Program-made: the position numbers and the translations under genes
The notes under the pieces: model-generated
What the model was told of the DNA's origin: nothing
What the model saw: only the letters and a program-made list of their open reading frames with translations
Databases searched by the model: none
Part shown: positions 1 through 7,503 of the stretch, one piece after another
Numbering within the stretch: the first letter of the stretch is position 1
How the letters are laid out: each line of letters begins with the position of its first letter
Assembly: GCA_964235615.1 (NCBI GenBank)
Contig: CAXSEE010000038.1
Location: 1 to 27,789 of the forward strand
Direction: 5' to 3'
DNA from: Lichenicoccus sp964235615
GTDB taxonomy: Bacteria; Pseudomonadota; Alphaproteobacteria; Acetobacterales; Acetobacteraceae
Length of the DNA: 27,789 nucleotides

Positions 1-402
1 GATGCAGTCGAGCGTGTCGAAGGCATGGGCGAGCAGAAGCAGCTTCGCCTGCGTGTTCAACCCGGTCCGCTGCACGCGGCGGGCATACCAGGTCGACCCG
101 ATCTCGACGCGCCGGTTGGACGCGTCGATGTTCATGTACGTCGTCATCCCGACCGCCTGGCCCGTCTGCGGCTCGATCACGGTGAAGGGCAGCATCGAGC
201 CCGATGCCGCCAGACCGAGCCGCCGCTCGACCTCGGCGCCCATCCGGTCGGGCTCCGGTGCGCTCGTGTACCAGAGCCGCCACAGCTCGCCGTCGCGCAC
301 GGCGACGGTCAGGTCGCTGCAATGTTCCATGGACAGCGGCACGAGCCGCGCATGCCGTCCCGCCAGCGTCACGGGGCGGATGTCCAGCGCGGCGGGCGTC
401 AT
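1..402 (-). CDS. GNAT family N-acetyltransferase (RimJ/RimL-like), C-terminus cut by window edge
   Basis: The reading frame starts at ATG 402 and stays open for 134 codons to the left edge. It begins MTPAALDIRPVTLAGRHARL. The pattern matches the RimJ/RimL branch of GNAT acetyltransferases: an N-terminal 'RPVTLAGRHARLVPLS' strand, then 'PFTVIEPQTGQAVGMTTY', then 'RRVEIGSTWYARRVQRTG', which is the beta4 strand leading toward the acetyl-CoA pyrophosphate loop. Family members move an acetyl group from acetyl-CoA to an amine on a protein or small molecule; the substrate cannot be read here. The start lies 5 nt after the stop of the pentulose kinase, so the two are probably co-transcribed, although no clear ribosome binding site precedes the ATG. 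The last part of the acetyl-CoA fold is missing only because of the window edge. Confidence 0.85.
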   Translation of the reverse strand, partial: MTPAALDIRPVTLAGRHARLVPLSMEHCSDLTVAVRDGELWRLWYTSAPEPDRMGAEVERRLGLAASGSMLPFTVIEPQTGQAVGMTTYMNIDASNRRVEIGSTWYARRVQRTGLNTQAKLLLLAHAFDTLDCI

Positions 403-407
403 GATCG

Positions 408-2066
408 TTATTGGTCCGCGTCCATCAGGCGCCGATACGCCAGCTGATCCTCCGTCATGCGCAGGAACACCGCATACTTGCGGTCGTGGAACGCGCGCGC
501 CGCCGGGTCGGGCTCGATGATCCGCCCGGCCCGGGTCATCGCCGCCATGCCGTCCTGGACCGAGGCGTAAGCGCCGCCGGCGACCGCGCCCAGGATCGCG
601 GCACCCAGCAGCACCGCCTCCGGCTCCTCGGGCAATATGATGCGGCAGCCGGTCGCGTCGGCATGCTCGCGCAGGAACACCGGGTTCTTGGTGAAGCCGC
701 CCGAGGCCAGGATGGTGTCGATGCGGTAGCCGGTCCGGTTCAGCGTCTCGATGATGTGCCGGGTGCCATAGGCCAGGGCCTGCAGGGTCGCCAGATAGAG
801 CTGCGCGAGGTCGTCCGGTCCGGCGGACAGGCTCAGGCCGGAGACCATGCCGCGCAGGCTGGAGTCCGCGAGCGGCGAGCGGTTGCCGTGGAAATCCGGA
901 TCGACATGCAGGCCAGCTGTCAGCATCGAGGGATGGGCCACGCCCTCCGCCTCGGCCAGACGCGCCAGCCGCCCGTTGAGCGTCTCGAAGATCGAGCTCC
1001 CCTCGCGGGCCATTGCCGGGTAGGCGGCGTGGGTCTGCACGACATGATCGACCAGACTGCCGACGGCGGATTGTCCTGCCTCGTTGAGCCAGAGGCCCGG
1101 CACCATGGCGGAGAAATAGGGACCCCAGATGCCGGGCACGAAGCGCGGCTCCGGCGAGACTGTCATGTGGCAGCTCGAAGTGCCGCCGACCAGGGCGAGC
1201 CGCCGGTCGAAATCGATGCTGTCGTGTTCGAGGGGGGCATCGGCCAGGTTGACGCCGATCGTGCCGATGCCGCCGGCATGGGCGTCGATCACCGAGGTCC
1301 CCACCGGGATACCGGCCTCCAGCCCGAAGTCGGCCGCGGCGCGCGCGTCCAGTCCGGCCGCCTGCGGGGTTCCGATCGGCAACACCTCGCGGCCGATCCG
1401 GGAAAACCCCTCGTCTGCCAAGTCGCCCAGGCCGATAGAGCGGAAATAGCCCTCGTCCCAGCGATGCTCGTGACCGAGATAGGTCCATTTGCAGACCGTG
1501 GAGCAGAGCGAGCGGGCCTGCGAGCCGGTGGCGCGCCAGGTCAGGAAGTCCGGCAGGTCGAGGAACAGCGCGGCGCGGTTCCAGCTTTCGGGCAGATGCT
1601 CGCGCAGCCAGAGCAGCTTGGGGGTCTCCATTTCCAGCGACACCCGGCCGCCGACATAGCGCAGCACGTCATGCTCGCCGGCGTTGATGCGCTGCGCCTC
1701 CGCCTCGGCGCGATGGTCCATCCAGACCACGACATTCTGGGTGTCGTCGCCGCTGGCGCTCACCGTGACCGGCGCACCCTGGGCATCGACCGCGACCAGC
1801 GAGCAGGTGGCGTCGAAGCCGATGCCGGCGATGCTCACATCGCCGCTCATCGCGCGACTTTGGGCCACGGCCTCGCGCACGCAGTCGCAGACCGCGCGCC
1901 AGATATCCTCGCTGGACTGCTCGACGTGATCCGCCTGCGGCCGCCAAGTCCGGATTGGTGCCACGTGTCGTCCGAGTGCCCTGCCGTCTGCCGTGAACAC
2001 GCCGGCGCGCGCGCTGGTGCTGCCGACATCGACGCCGATGAACCCTACGGTTCTGGCTTGGCTCAT
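408..2066 (-). CDS. FGGY-family pentulose kinase, probable D-ribulokinase
   Basis: This 552-residue protein belongs to the FGGY carbohydrate kinases, which phosphorylate sugars with ATP in the cytoplasm. The N-terminal ATP-fold phosphate loop is GVDVGSTSAR (about 11-20). Residues 87-91 are TCSLV, the motif reported for D-ribulokinases of the human FGGY type, in the context 'GFDATCSLVAVD'. The C-terminal lobe has 'ILASGGFTKNPVFLREHADA', the glycine-rich adenosine-binding segment. I chose ATG 2066 because it follows GGGAG at good spacing and starts directly at the first ATPase strand. The open frame continues upstream only through the repeat and the N gap, so the longer version is an artefact. 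The divergent SDR gene suggests a route pentitol to D-ribulose to D-ribulose 5-phosphate. The substrate is inferred from the motif; other pentuloses remain possible. Confidence 0.9.
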   Translation of the reverse strand: MSQARTVGFIGVDVGSTSARAGVFTADGRALGRHVAPIRTWRPQADHVEQSSEDIWRAVCDCVREAVAQSRAMSGDVSIAGIGFDATCSLVAVDAQGAPVTVSASGDDTQNVVVWMDHRAEAEAQRINAGEHDVLRYVGGRVSLEMETPKLLWLREHLPESWNRAALFLDLPDFLTWRATGSQARSLCSTVCKWTYLGHEHRWDEGYFRSIGLGDLADEGFSRIGREVLPIGTPQAAGLDARAAADFGLEAGIPVGTSVIDAHAGGIGTIGVNLADAPLEHDSIDFDRRLALVGGTSSCHMTVSPEPRFVPGIWGPYFSAMVPGLWLNEAGQSAVGSLVDHVVQTHAAYPAMAREGSSIFETLNGRLARLAEAEGVAHPSMLTAGLHVDPDFHGNRSPLADSSLRGMVSGLSLSAGPDDLAQLYLATLQALAYGTRHIIETLNRTGYRIDTILASGGFTKNPVFLREHADATGCRIILPEEPEAVLLGAAILGAVAGGAYASVQDGMAAMTRAGRIIEPDPAARAFHDRKYAVFLRMTEDQLAYRRLMDADQ

Positions 2067-2112
2067 GAGCTTGCTCCCGCAATAGTCCCGGCTAGGATGC
2101 GCCGGAGCGCCC

Positions 2113-2287
2113 CCGCGGGCAACGCCGGCTTGACNNNNNNNNNNNNNNNNNNNNNNNNNNNNNNNNNNNNNNNNNNNNNNNNNNNNNNNNNNNNNNNNNN
2201 NNNNNNNNNNNNNNNNNNNNNNNNNNNNNNNNNNCCGCGGGCAACGCCGGCTTGACCATGGCCGCGGGCAACGCCGGCTTGACCATG
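2113..2287. repeat. 27-bp tandem repeat array interrupted by the assembly gap
   Basis: The unit is CCGCGGGCAACGCCGGCTTG followed by ACCATGG (27 bp). Part of a unit is visible at 2113-2134, immediately left of the N run. One full unit (2235-2261) and a nearly full one (2262-2287) follow the run. The two sides of the gap carry the same sequence, so the array collapsed in assembly and its copy number is unknown. The length is a multiple of three. Read on the minus strand, each unit encodes MVKPALPAA, but no gene clearly uses it. It lies between the divergent kinase and SDR starts. Confidence 0.9.
2135..2234. other. Assembly gap (100 N)
   Basis: Exactly 100 N, a conventional scaffold-gap placeholder. 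It sits inside the 27-bp repeat, so its real size is unknown, and it hides part of the divergent promoter region of the kinase and the dehydrogenase. Confidence 0.98.
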
Positions 2288-2342
2288 CGTGGCGGCTCTG
2301 ATGTCGTGCCTGGCAATACGACAACCGCCGGGAGAGCGACCC

Positions 2343-3116
2343 ATGTATCTGGAGAAATACAAGCTGGACGGCCGTGTCGCGGTGGTCACCGGCGGCGGCC
2401 AGGGCATCGGCTATGCCTGCGCCCAGGCCCTGGGCGAGGCGGGCGCCACCATCGTGCTGGCCGAGATCGACGCCGCGCGCGCCTCCCAGGCGGTGACGAC
2501 GCTGGCCGCACTCGGCATCAAGGCGCACGCGGAGACCGTGGACGTGACCAAGTCCACCGATGTCGCCGCACTCGCCGCACGCATCAGTGCCGCCCACGGC
2601 GTGCCGCACATCCTGGTCAACAACGCCGGCATCGCCAAGAGCGACGTCCGCGCCGAGGACACCAGCGACGCGCATTGGCGCCTGCACATGGACGTCAATC
2701 TCGACGGCGTGTTCTGGTGCTGCCGCGAGTTCGGCCGCCTGATGCTGGAAGCCGGCCGAGGCGCCATCGTGAACATGGGCTCGATGTCGGGCGAGATCGT
2801 CAACAAGCCGCAGCCGCAGAGCTTCTACAACGCCTCCAAGGCCGGCGTGCACCACCTGACCAAGTCGCTCGCCGCAGAGTGGGCCAGCCGCGGGGTTCGG
2901 GTGAATGCGGTGGCGCCGACCTATATCGCGACCCCGCTGACCCTGTTCGGCAAGGAGAACAAGGAGATGTTCCAGACCTGGCTGGACATGACCCCGATGG
3001 GCCGTCTCGGCGAACCCGACGAGATCGCCTCGACCGTGCTGTTTCTCGCGTCCGACGCCTCCAGCCTGCTCACCGGCAGCATCGTGATGGCCGACGGCGG
3101 CTATACGAGCTGGTGA
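2343..3116 (+). CDS. SDR-family dehydrogenase, candidate polyol/sugar dehydrogenase
   Basis: This 257-residue protein is a classical short-chain dehydrogenase/reductase with a Rossmann fold. The cofactor loop is TGGGQGIG (16-23). An acidic residue (E41) at the end of the second strand predicts NAD rather than NADP. NNAG is at 93-96. The catalytic set is S147, Y162 and K166 (YNASK), with a loop between Ser and Tyr slightly longer than in FabG. The C-terminus 'MADGGYTSW' is typical of polyol-type SDRs. Start 2343 is preceded by GGGAGAG at about 6 nt; an in-frame upstream start would add 18 residues without family similarity. Divergence from a D-ribulokinase-like kinase suggests oxidation of a pentitol such as ribitol to D-ribulose. 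That substrate is inference; xylitol, threitol or another sugar alcohol is equally open from sequence. Confidence 0.88.
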   Translation: MYLEKYKLDGRVAVVTGGGQGIGYACAQALGEAGATIVLAEIDAARASQAVTTLAALGIKAHAETVDVTKSTDVAALAARISAAHGVPHILVNNAGIAKSDVRAEDTSDAHWRLHMDVNLDGVFWCCREFGRLMLEAGRGAIVNMGSMSGEIVNKPQPQSFYNASKAGVHHLTKSLAAEWASRGVRVNAVAPTYIATPLTLFGKENKEMFQTWLDMTPMGRLGEPDEIASTVLFLASDASSLLTGSIVMADGGYTSW

Positions 3117-3479
3117 TTGGGGGTCCGGTAGTGGTGGCACCAATCCATGAGTTTTCGGGCGTCACCCTTGCCTGCTGAGCCGGTCGAGGATGACGAAGTG
3201 GCGGGCTCCTGGCCATGACCTTCACAATCCAAAGAATATTGCGTCAAGCATGGCGGCTCGCCCTCTCCATGCAGACGGTTCGAGAGGGGATGTCGGTGGA
3301 GCTGAGTTCTGTTCATTCTGTCGAAGCATATAAACTGGTCTGATCTCTTTATTGCAAGCAGCCTTGTAGCAGTGGCGATACCATGGCGACCTTTTGAAAA
3401 TGGGCGTTTGTATTCTTCTAAATATCCATCGTATTGATTACGGGTTACTATTCCTTCAAATGGGATCAGGTCCAGTGCT
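3117..3479. other. Intergenic region between convergent genes, partly AT-rich
   Basis: These 363 bp separate the stops of the SDR gene and of pnkp. The right half (about 3280-3470) is visibly richer in A and T than the flanking genes. I found no convincing gene, RNA or strong terminator. A weak inverted repeat, GATTGG (3115-3120) with CCAATC further right, overlaps the SDR stop and has no following T run. Confidence 0.5.
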
Positions 3480-6014
3480 TCAAAGCCTCGGGTCCACCGG
3501 TTCGCTTTCCAGTGCCAGCACGCCGAATACGCATTCGTGGACCCGGCGCAGCGGCTCGTTCGAGACGAAGCGCTGTAGCGCCTCCAAGCCGAGCGCGAAT
3601 TCGCGCAGCGCGAGGCCGCGTTTGCCGCTCAGGCCGCGTTCGCGCAACCGATCGAGTTTGCCCGGCAGGGTGTATTCGGGACCGTAGACAAGGCGAAGAT
3701 ACTCGCGGCCGCGCACTTTCAGCGCCGGTTGAACCAGACCTCTACTGCCTTGCGTGATGAACGTTGCTGGCTTGACGACAATGCCTTCGCCGCCGTTTCC
3801 GGTGAGCGTGGTCCACCACGCAACTGCGTCCGCAATGGCTTTCTCGTCGGCCAGCGGAACCTCGTGCCACGCCGTCGCCAGCAGCACACCCGGATCGCGC
3901 GAGCAGATTTCCTCCAGGGCGTGCATGTGCCAGCTATGGTCCTTGTCATCGTGGACCGCGCCTTCAGTGGCAAGCAGGTGGAACGGAGCCAGCTTCAAGT
4001 CCTCGATGCCGCGCACGTCCCACGCGTAGCGCCGCCAGGCGGCGTCATACCGGACGGCCGCGTCCCGACGCGCCTCGAACCGCTCCTCGACGCCGCCGGT
4101 GGCGACGTTGCGCGCCCGGGCGGCTGCCAGCACCCGGATCGCGGCGTCGAGCCCGCCCATGGCCGCTGCTCCCACGGGCGCATACTGCTCCTCGATCAGC
4201 GCGCGCGCCTTGGCCGACCATGGCATCAACTCGGCATCGAGGCATGCCCAACCCGTCGCGAACCGGTCCCAGAAGCCGGATGCGTCCATCGCGGCGCCAA
4301 GCCTGTCCAGCAACGCCGCTTCCGTCGCGGGGTCGGCGAAGAACGGCCGGCCCGTGCGCGTGTAGATCACGCCACGCCGAACAGCCGGGACATGGAAGCG
4401 CGCCGCCGCCGCTTGCGGGTCGCGGCAGATCACCACGACCGCGCGCGAGCCCATATGCTTTTCTTCGATAATCACGCGACCGACGCCGGCGCGCCGGTAG
4501 TGCGCGAACGCCTCGTCGGGGTGTTCCAGCAAGCCTTCGCGCGAAGACGTCTCCGAGGGTGACATCGTTGGCGGCAGGTAGATCAGCCAGCGCGGGTCGA
4601 TGCAGAAACGGCTCATCACTTCGATACCCGCCGCCGCATTCTCCTCGCGCACCGTGATCGACGGCATCAGCCGAGTCGTGATGATACGCTTGCCCGATAC
4701 ATCCTCGATGTCGAGCAGGTCGTACGCTTCCGGCTTGGCCGCAGCTGCCAACGGCCGCATCGGCTCCGCATAGGTCCGCTCCGCAGGAATGGAGACCAGC
4801 TCGCGCTCGGGATAACGCAGCGCGGTAAGGCAGCCGCCGAACACGCAGCCGGTGTCGATGCAGAGCGTGCGGTTGACCCATTCCGGCTCCGGCACGGGCG
4901 TGTGACCGTAAACGACCGTTGCCTCGCCACGATAGTCGCGCGCCCAATCGTGGCGAACGGGCAAGCCGAACTCATCGGTCTCGCCGGTCGTCTCGCCGTA
5001 CAGCGCGAAGCTGCGCACCGCGCCCGAGCCTCGCCCGTGCATCTCGGCTTTCAGGCCGGCGTGGGCCGCGACCAGCCTGCCGCCGTCCAACCAATAGTGG
5101 CTGCGCAGCCCATCCAGGAATGCGCGCACCTCCGTCACGAACACCGAGCGCCGGTCGTCCGGCAGCGCGTCGAACTGTGCCAACGTATCAGCCATCCCGT
5201 GATTGACCTTGACGTCGCGTCCGGCGAGTTTCCGCTCCAGCTTGTTGTCGTGATTGCCCTGCACGCATAACGCGGTGCCGGACCCGACCATGTCCATCAC
5301 TAGCCGCAGAACACCCGGGCTGTCCGGTCCGCGATCCACCAGGTCGCCAAGGAAGATCACCCGGCGACCTTCCGGATGAGACCATGCCGCATCGGAAAGC
5401 GAGTAGCCGAGGCGGGTCAGGAGTGCTGCCAACTCATCGTGGCATCCATGCACGTCGCCGATGATGTCGAACGGACCGCGATCGGTGCGCCGGTCGGTGA
5501 ACAGCGGTTCGCGCACGATCCCGGTGCCTGCGATATCCTCCGGCGAGGACAGGACGTGGACAACCCGGAAGCCCTCGCGCTGCAGGCCGCGCAGTGAGCG
5601 TCGCAGGAGCTGGACGTGGTTGCGCACGACGTGGCCGCCGAACGCACGATCCGGCCGCACGCGGTTGCGCTCGGCGCAGACGGCCTCGGGCACGTCGAGC
5701 GCGATCACCACGGGCAACGCGTGATACCGGCGGGCCAGCTCGATTGCGTGTTTGCGGTCTTCCGCGCGCAGGTTGGTCGCGTCGATCACCGTCAGCCGCC
5801 GTGCGGCCAGACGTTTGGCCGCGATGTAGTACAGCACGTCGAAGGCGTCACCTGTCGCTGCCTGGTCAGCTTCGTCGTCCGCCACCATGCCGCGGCAGCG
5901 GTCCGAGGACAGGATTTCCGTCGGCATGAACTGCCGCGCGGCGAAGCTGGACTTGCCGGAGCCGGACGCTCCCATCATCAGCACCAGGGAGAAGTCCGGG
6001 ATCGTCAGGCGCAT
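3480..6014 (-). CDS. pnkp: Polynucleotide kinase-phosphatase (Pnkp), RNA-repair enzyme
   Basis: This 844-residue protein has the three-module architecture of bacterial Pnkp, close to the usual length of about 850-870. The N-terminal 5'-OH kinase has P-loop GASGSGKS (15-22). The central metallophosphatase, which removes 2',3'-cyclic or 3' phosphate, has GDVHG (186-190), GDLVDRG (223-229), GNHD (253-256) and YGHTPVPEP (369-377). The C-terminal ligase-like adenylyltransferase has the nucleotidyl lysine K519 in EEKHMGSR, motif IV GEGIVVKP (742-749) and motif V ALKVRGREY (764-772). In studied homologues the ligase module seals RNA only when partnered with Hen1. Start 6014 overlaps the hen1 stop by 10 nt and begins directly at the kinase domain, which supports translational coupling. 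No catalytic motif is missing. Expected to act in the cytoplasm on RNAs cut by ribotoxins, for example tRNAs. Confidence 0.95.
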   Translation of the reverse strand: MRLTIPDFSLVLMMGASGSGKSSFAARQFMPTEILSSDRCRGMVADDEADQAATGDAFDVLYYIAAKRLAARRLTVIDATNLRAEDRKHAIELARRYHALPVVIALDVPEAVCAERNRVRPDRAFGGHVVRNHVQLLRRSLRGLQREGFRVVHVLSSPEDIAGTGIVREPLFTDRRTDRGPFDIIGDVHGCHDELAALLTRLGYSLSDAAWSHPEGRRVIFLGDLVDRGPDSPGVLRLVMDMVGSGTALCVQGNHDNKLERKLAGRDVKVNHGMADTLAQFDALPDDRRSVFVTEVRAFLDGLRSHYWLDGGRLVAAHAGLKAEMHGRGSGAVRSFALYGETTGETDEFGLPVRHDWARDYRGEATVVYGHTPVPEPEWVNRTLCIDTGCVFGGCLTALRYPERELVSIPAERTYAEPMRPLAAAAKPEAYDLLDIEDVSGKRIITTRLMPSITVREENAAAGIEVMSRFCIDPRWLIYLPPTMSPSETSSREGLLEHPDEAFAHYRRAGVGRVIIEEKHMGSRAVVVICRDPQAAAARFHVPAVRRGVIYTRTGRPFFADPATEAALLDRLGAAMDASGFWDRFATGWACLDAELMPWSAKARALIEEQYAPVGAAAMGGLDAAIRVLAAARARNVATGGVEERFEARRDAAVRYDAAWRRYAWDVRGIEDLKLAPFHLLATEGAVHDDKDHSWHMHALEEICSRDPGVLLATAWHEVPLADEKAIADAVAWWTTLTGNGGEGIVVKPATFITQGSRGLVQPALKVRGREYLRLVYGPEYTLPGKLDRLRERGLSGKRGLALREFALGLEALQRFVSNEPLRRVHECVFGVLALESEPVDPRL

Positions 6015-7405
6015 GTGAACACCGCCATCTGCGTCGGGCACCCGAACGCGGGGTCCGGGTCGCCGATGCCGTGCAACGCGACGCCGTAGCCGAACGCGTC
6101 GCCGATCGCGGCACTCCACGCCGCGAACTCGTCACGGGACCACTCGAACCGGTGATCGCGGTGGCGCAACCTGCCGCCATGCAGCGCCGGGATGGTCGCG
6201 TTCCAATCGCGGTTCGGCGTAGTGACGATCACCGTCTTCGGCCGCGCGTAAGCAAATACCGAGCGCTCGAATGCCGGCAGGCGGTCGGGATCGAAATGCT
6301 CCACGACTTCCACCAGTGCTGCGGCGTCGTATCCCTGCAGCCGGCGGTCACGATATGTCAGCGCGGTCTGCAAGAGCGTCAGCCGCTCGCGCTGTCGATC
6401 CGGCAGCCGGTCCACGTCCAGCCGCTCGCGCGCGATCGAGAGGGTCTGCATCGACACGTCCGCCCCGGTCACGCGGGTGAAGCGCGGGTCGGCCAGCAAC
6501 AGCCGCAGCAGCTTGCCTTCGCCGCATCCCAAATCGAGCACCGTCGCGGCGCCGGCGTCCCGCAGCGCCCGGAGCACCGTGTGGTGCCGCAGGTCGTTCA
6601 GGCTCGCTGGTTCGTCTGCGAGCGGGCGCGCGGTATCCGGCTCGGCGTCGGCGGCAACCTCCGGCGCGTCCAGCGCGGCGAGCCGTTCCAACGCCTCACG
6701 CGCTAGCCTTGGCCCGCGTCGCAGGTAGCGGCGCGTGATGAACTCCCGCTCCGGATGTCCCGCCAGCCAGCCTTCGCCATGACGGAGCAGCTTGTCGATC
6801 TCATCGGCCGACACCCAGTAGTGCTTGTCGTCGTCCAGCACCGGTATCAGCACGTAGAGATGCGACAGCAGCGCCTGCAGCCGGACGGTGGCCGCAAGGG
6901 TCAACATCCACAGCGTGGGGGCAGCGCCGTCGGCATGGGCGACCGGCTCCGCGGTGACCGTGTAGCCAAGCGGGTCGAAGAGTCGCTCTACGACGCCGAT
7001 GCCGCCTCGTACGCGTACCGGTCCCACCGTCGTGCTGAACGGCAGGTCAGCCGTCACCAGGTCAGGCCGGGCCGTTGTCCGACCGCCGAGTGCCGAGCCA
7101 AAAACCTTCGCGATCGCGACGCTGAGGAACGAAGATGCGACGTAGGGCCGGTCGTTGATGTAGTTGGCGAGCGGTCCGGCCGCGCCGTCTCCATCGCGCC
7201 CAGCAGCCGGCCGCCCCCGGACCAGCATCACCGGGTCGAGGTCGAGGATCAGTGCCGCCGTGCACTTCGCCTCTGTCGCTTCCGGGTAGACGACATGGGC
7301 CTCTCCAAAACCGAGCGGGAAGGTCTGCATCCGGTCCGGGTGCTTGGCGAGCAGGTAACCCAGATCGGTCGCCGGCTGGTGCGTGGTCGAAATGGTGAGC
7401 AACAT
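6005..7405 (-). CDS. hen1: Hen1, 3'-terminal RNA ribose 2'-O-methyltransferase
   Basis: This 466-residue protein matches full-length bacterial Hen1. The N-terminal half (about 1-250, starting MLLTISTTHQPATDLGYLL) is the part that in homologues activates the Pnkp ligase. The C-terminal half is an S-adenosylmethionine-dependent methyltransferase with motif I VLDLGCGEG (289-297). The family's divalent-metal ligands are all present: E366, E369 and H370 in EVVEH, and H418 in HRDHRFEW. TPNRDWN lies at 396-402. The enzyme methylates the 2'-OH of the 3' end at a broken RNA before sealing, so that the repaired site resists the same ribotoxin. Start 7405 gives the conserved N-terminus; the frame is open further upstream, but that extension does not resemble the family. 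The gene begins 98 bp downstream of an ABC exporter and overlaps pnkp by 10 nt. Confidence 0.95.
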   Translation of the reverse strand: MLLTISTTHQPATDLGYLLAKHPDRMQTFPLGFGEAHVVYPEATEAKCTAALILDLDPVMLVRGRPAAGRDGDGAAGPLANYINDRPYVASSFLSVAIAKVFGSALGGRTTARPDLVTADLPFSTTVGPVRVRGGIGVVERLFDPLGYTVTAEPVAHADGAAPTLWMLTLAATVRLQALLSHLYVLIPVLDDDKHYWVSADEIDKLLRHGEGWLAGHPEREFITRRYLRRGPRLAREALERLAALDAPEVAADAEPDTARPLADEPASLNDLRHHTVLRALRDAGAATVLDLGCGEGKLLRLLLADPRFTRVTGADVSMQTLSIARERLDVDRLPDRQRERLTLLQTALTYRDRRLQGYDAAALVEVVEHFDPDRLPAFERSVFAYARPKTVIVTTPNRDWNATIPALHGGRLRHRDHRFEWSRDEFAAWSAAIGDAFGYGVALHGIGDPDPAFGCPTQMAVFTCA

Positions 7406-7503
7406 AGGCTCTATCAATGCGATTTCGGGAACGCTGGCCAGGTCGAACGTGTCCAACCCGCCGAGGCCGTGATCGATCAGCGGCTCATCCCGCCGCACAA
7501 AGG

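Noticed and set aside
2113..2287. CRISPR-like repeats
   Set aside because: The units are directly adjacent with no spacers, and no cas gene is present.
408..3143. A single 911-codon open frame on the minus strand that would join the kinase to sequence antisense to the SDR gene
   Set aside because: It crosses 100 N, the repeat, and the opposite strand of a clear SDR gene. The kinase has a good start and ribosome binding site at 2066.
3101..3316. Small minus-strand open frame after the SDR gene
   Set aside because: It overlaps the SDR stop, has no ribosome binding site, and its translation shows no family pattern.
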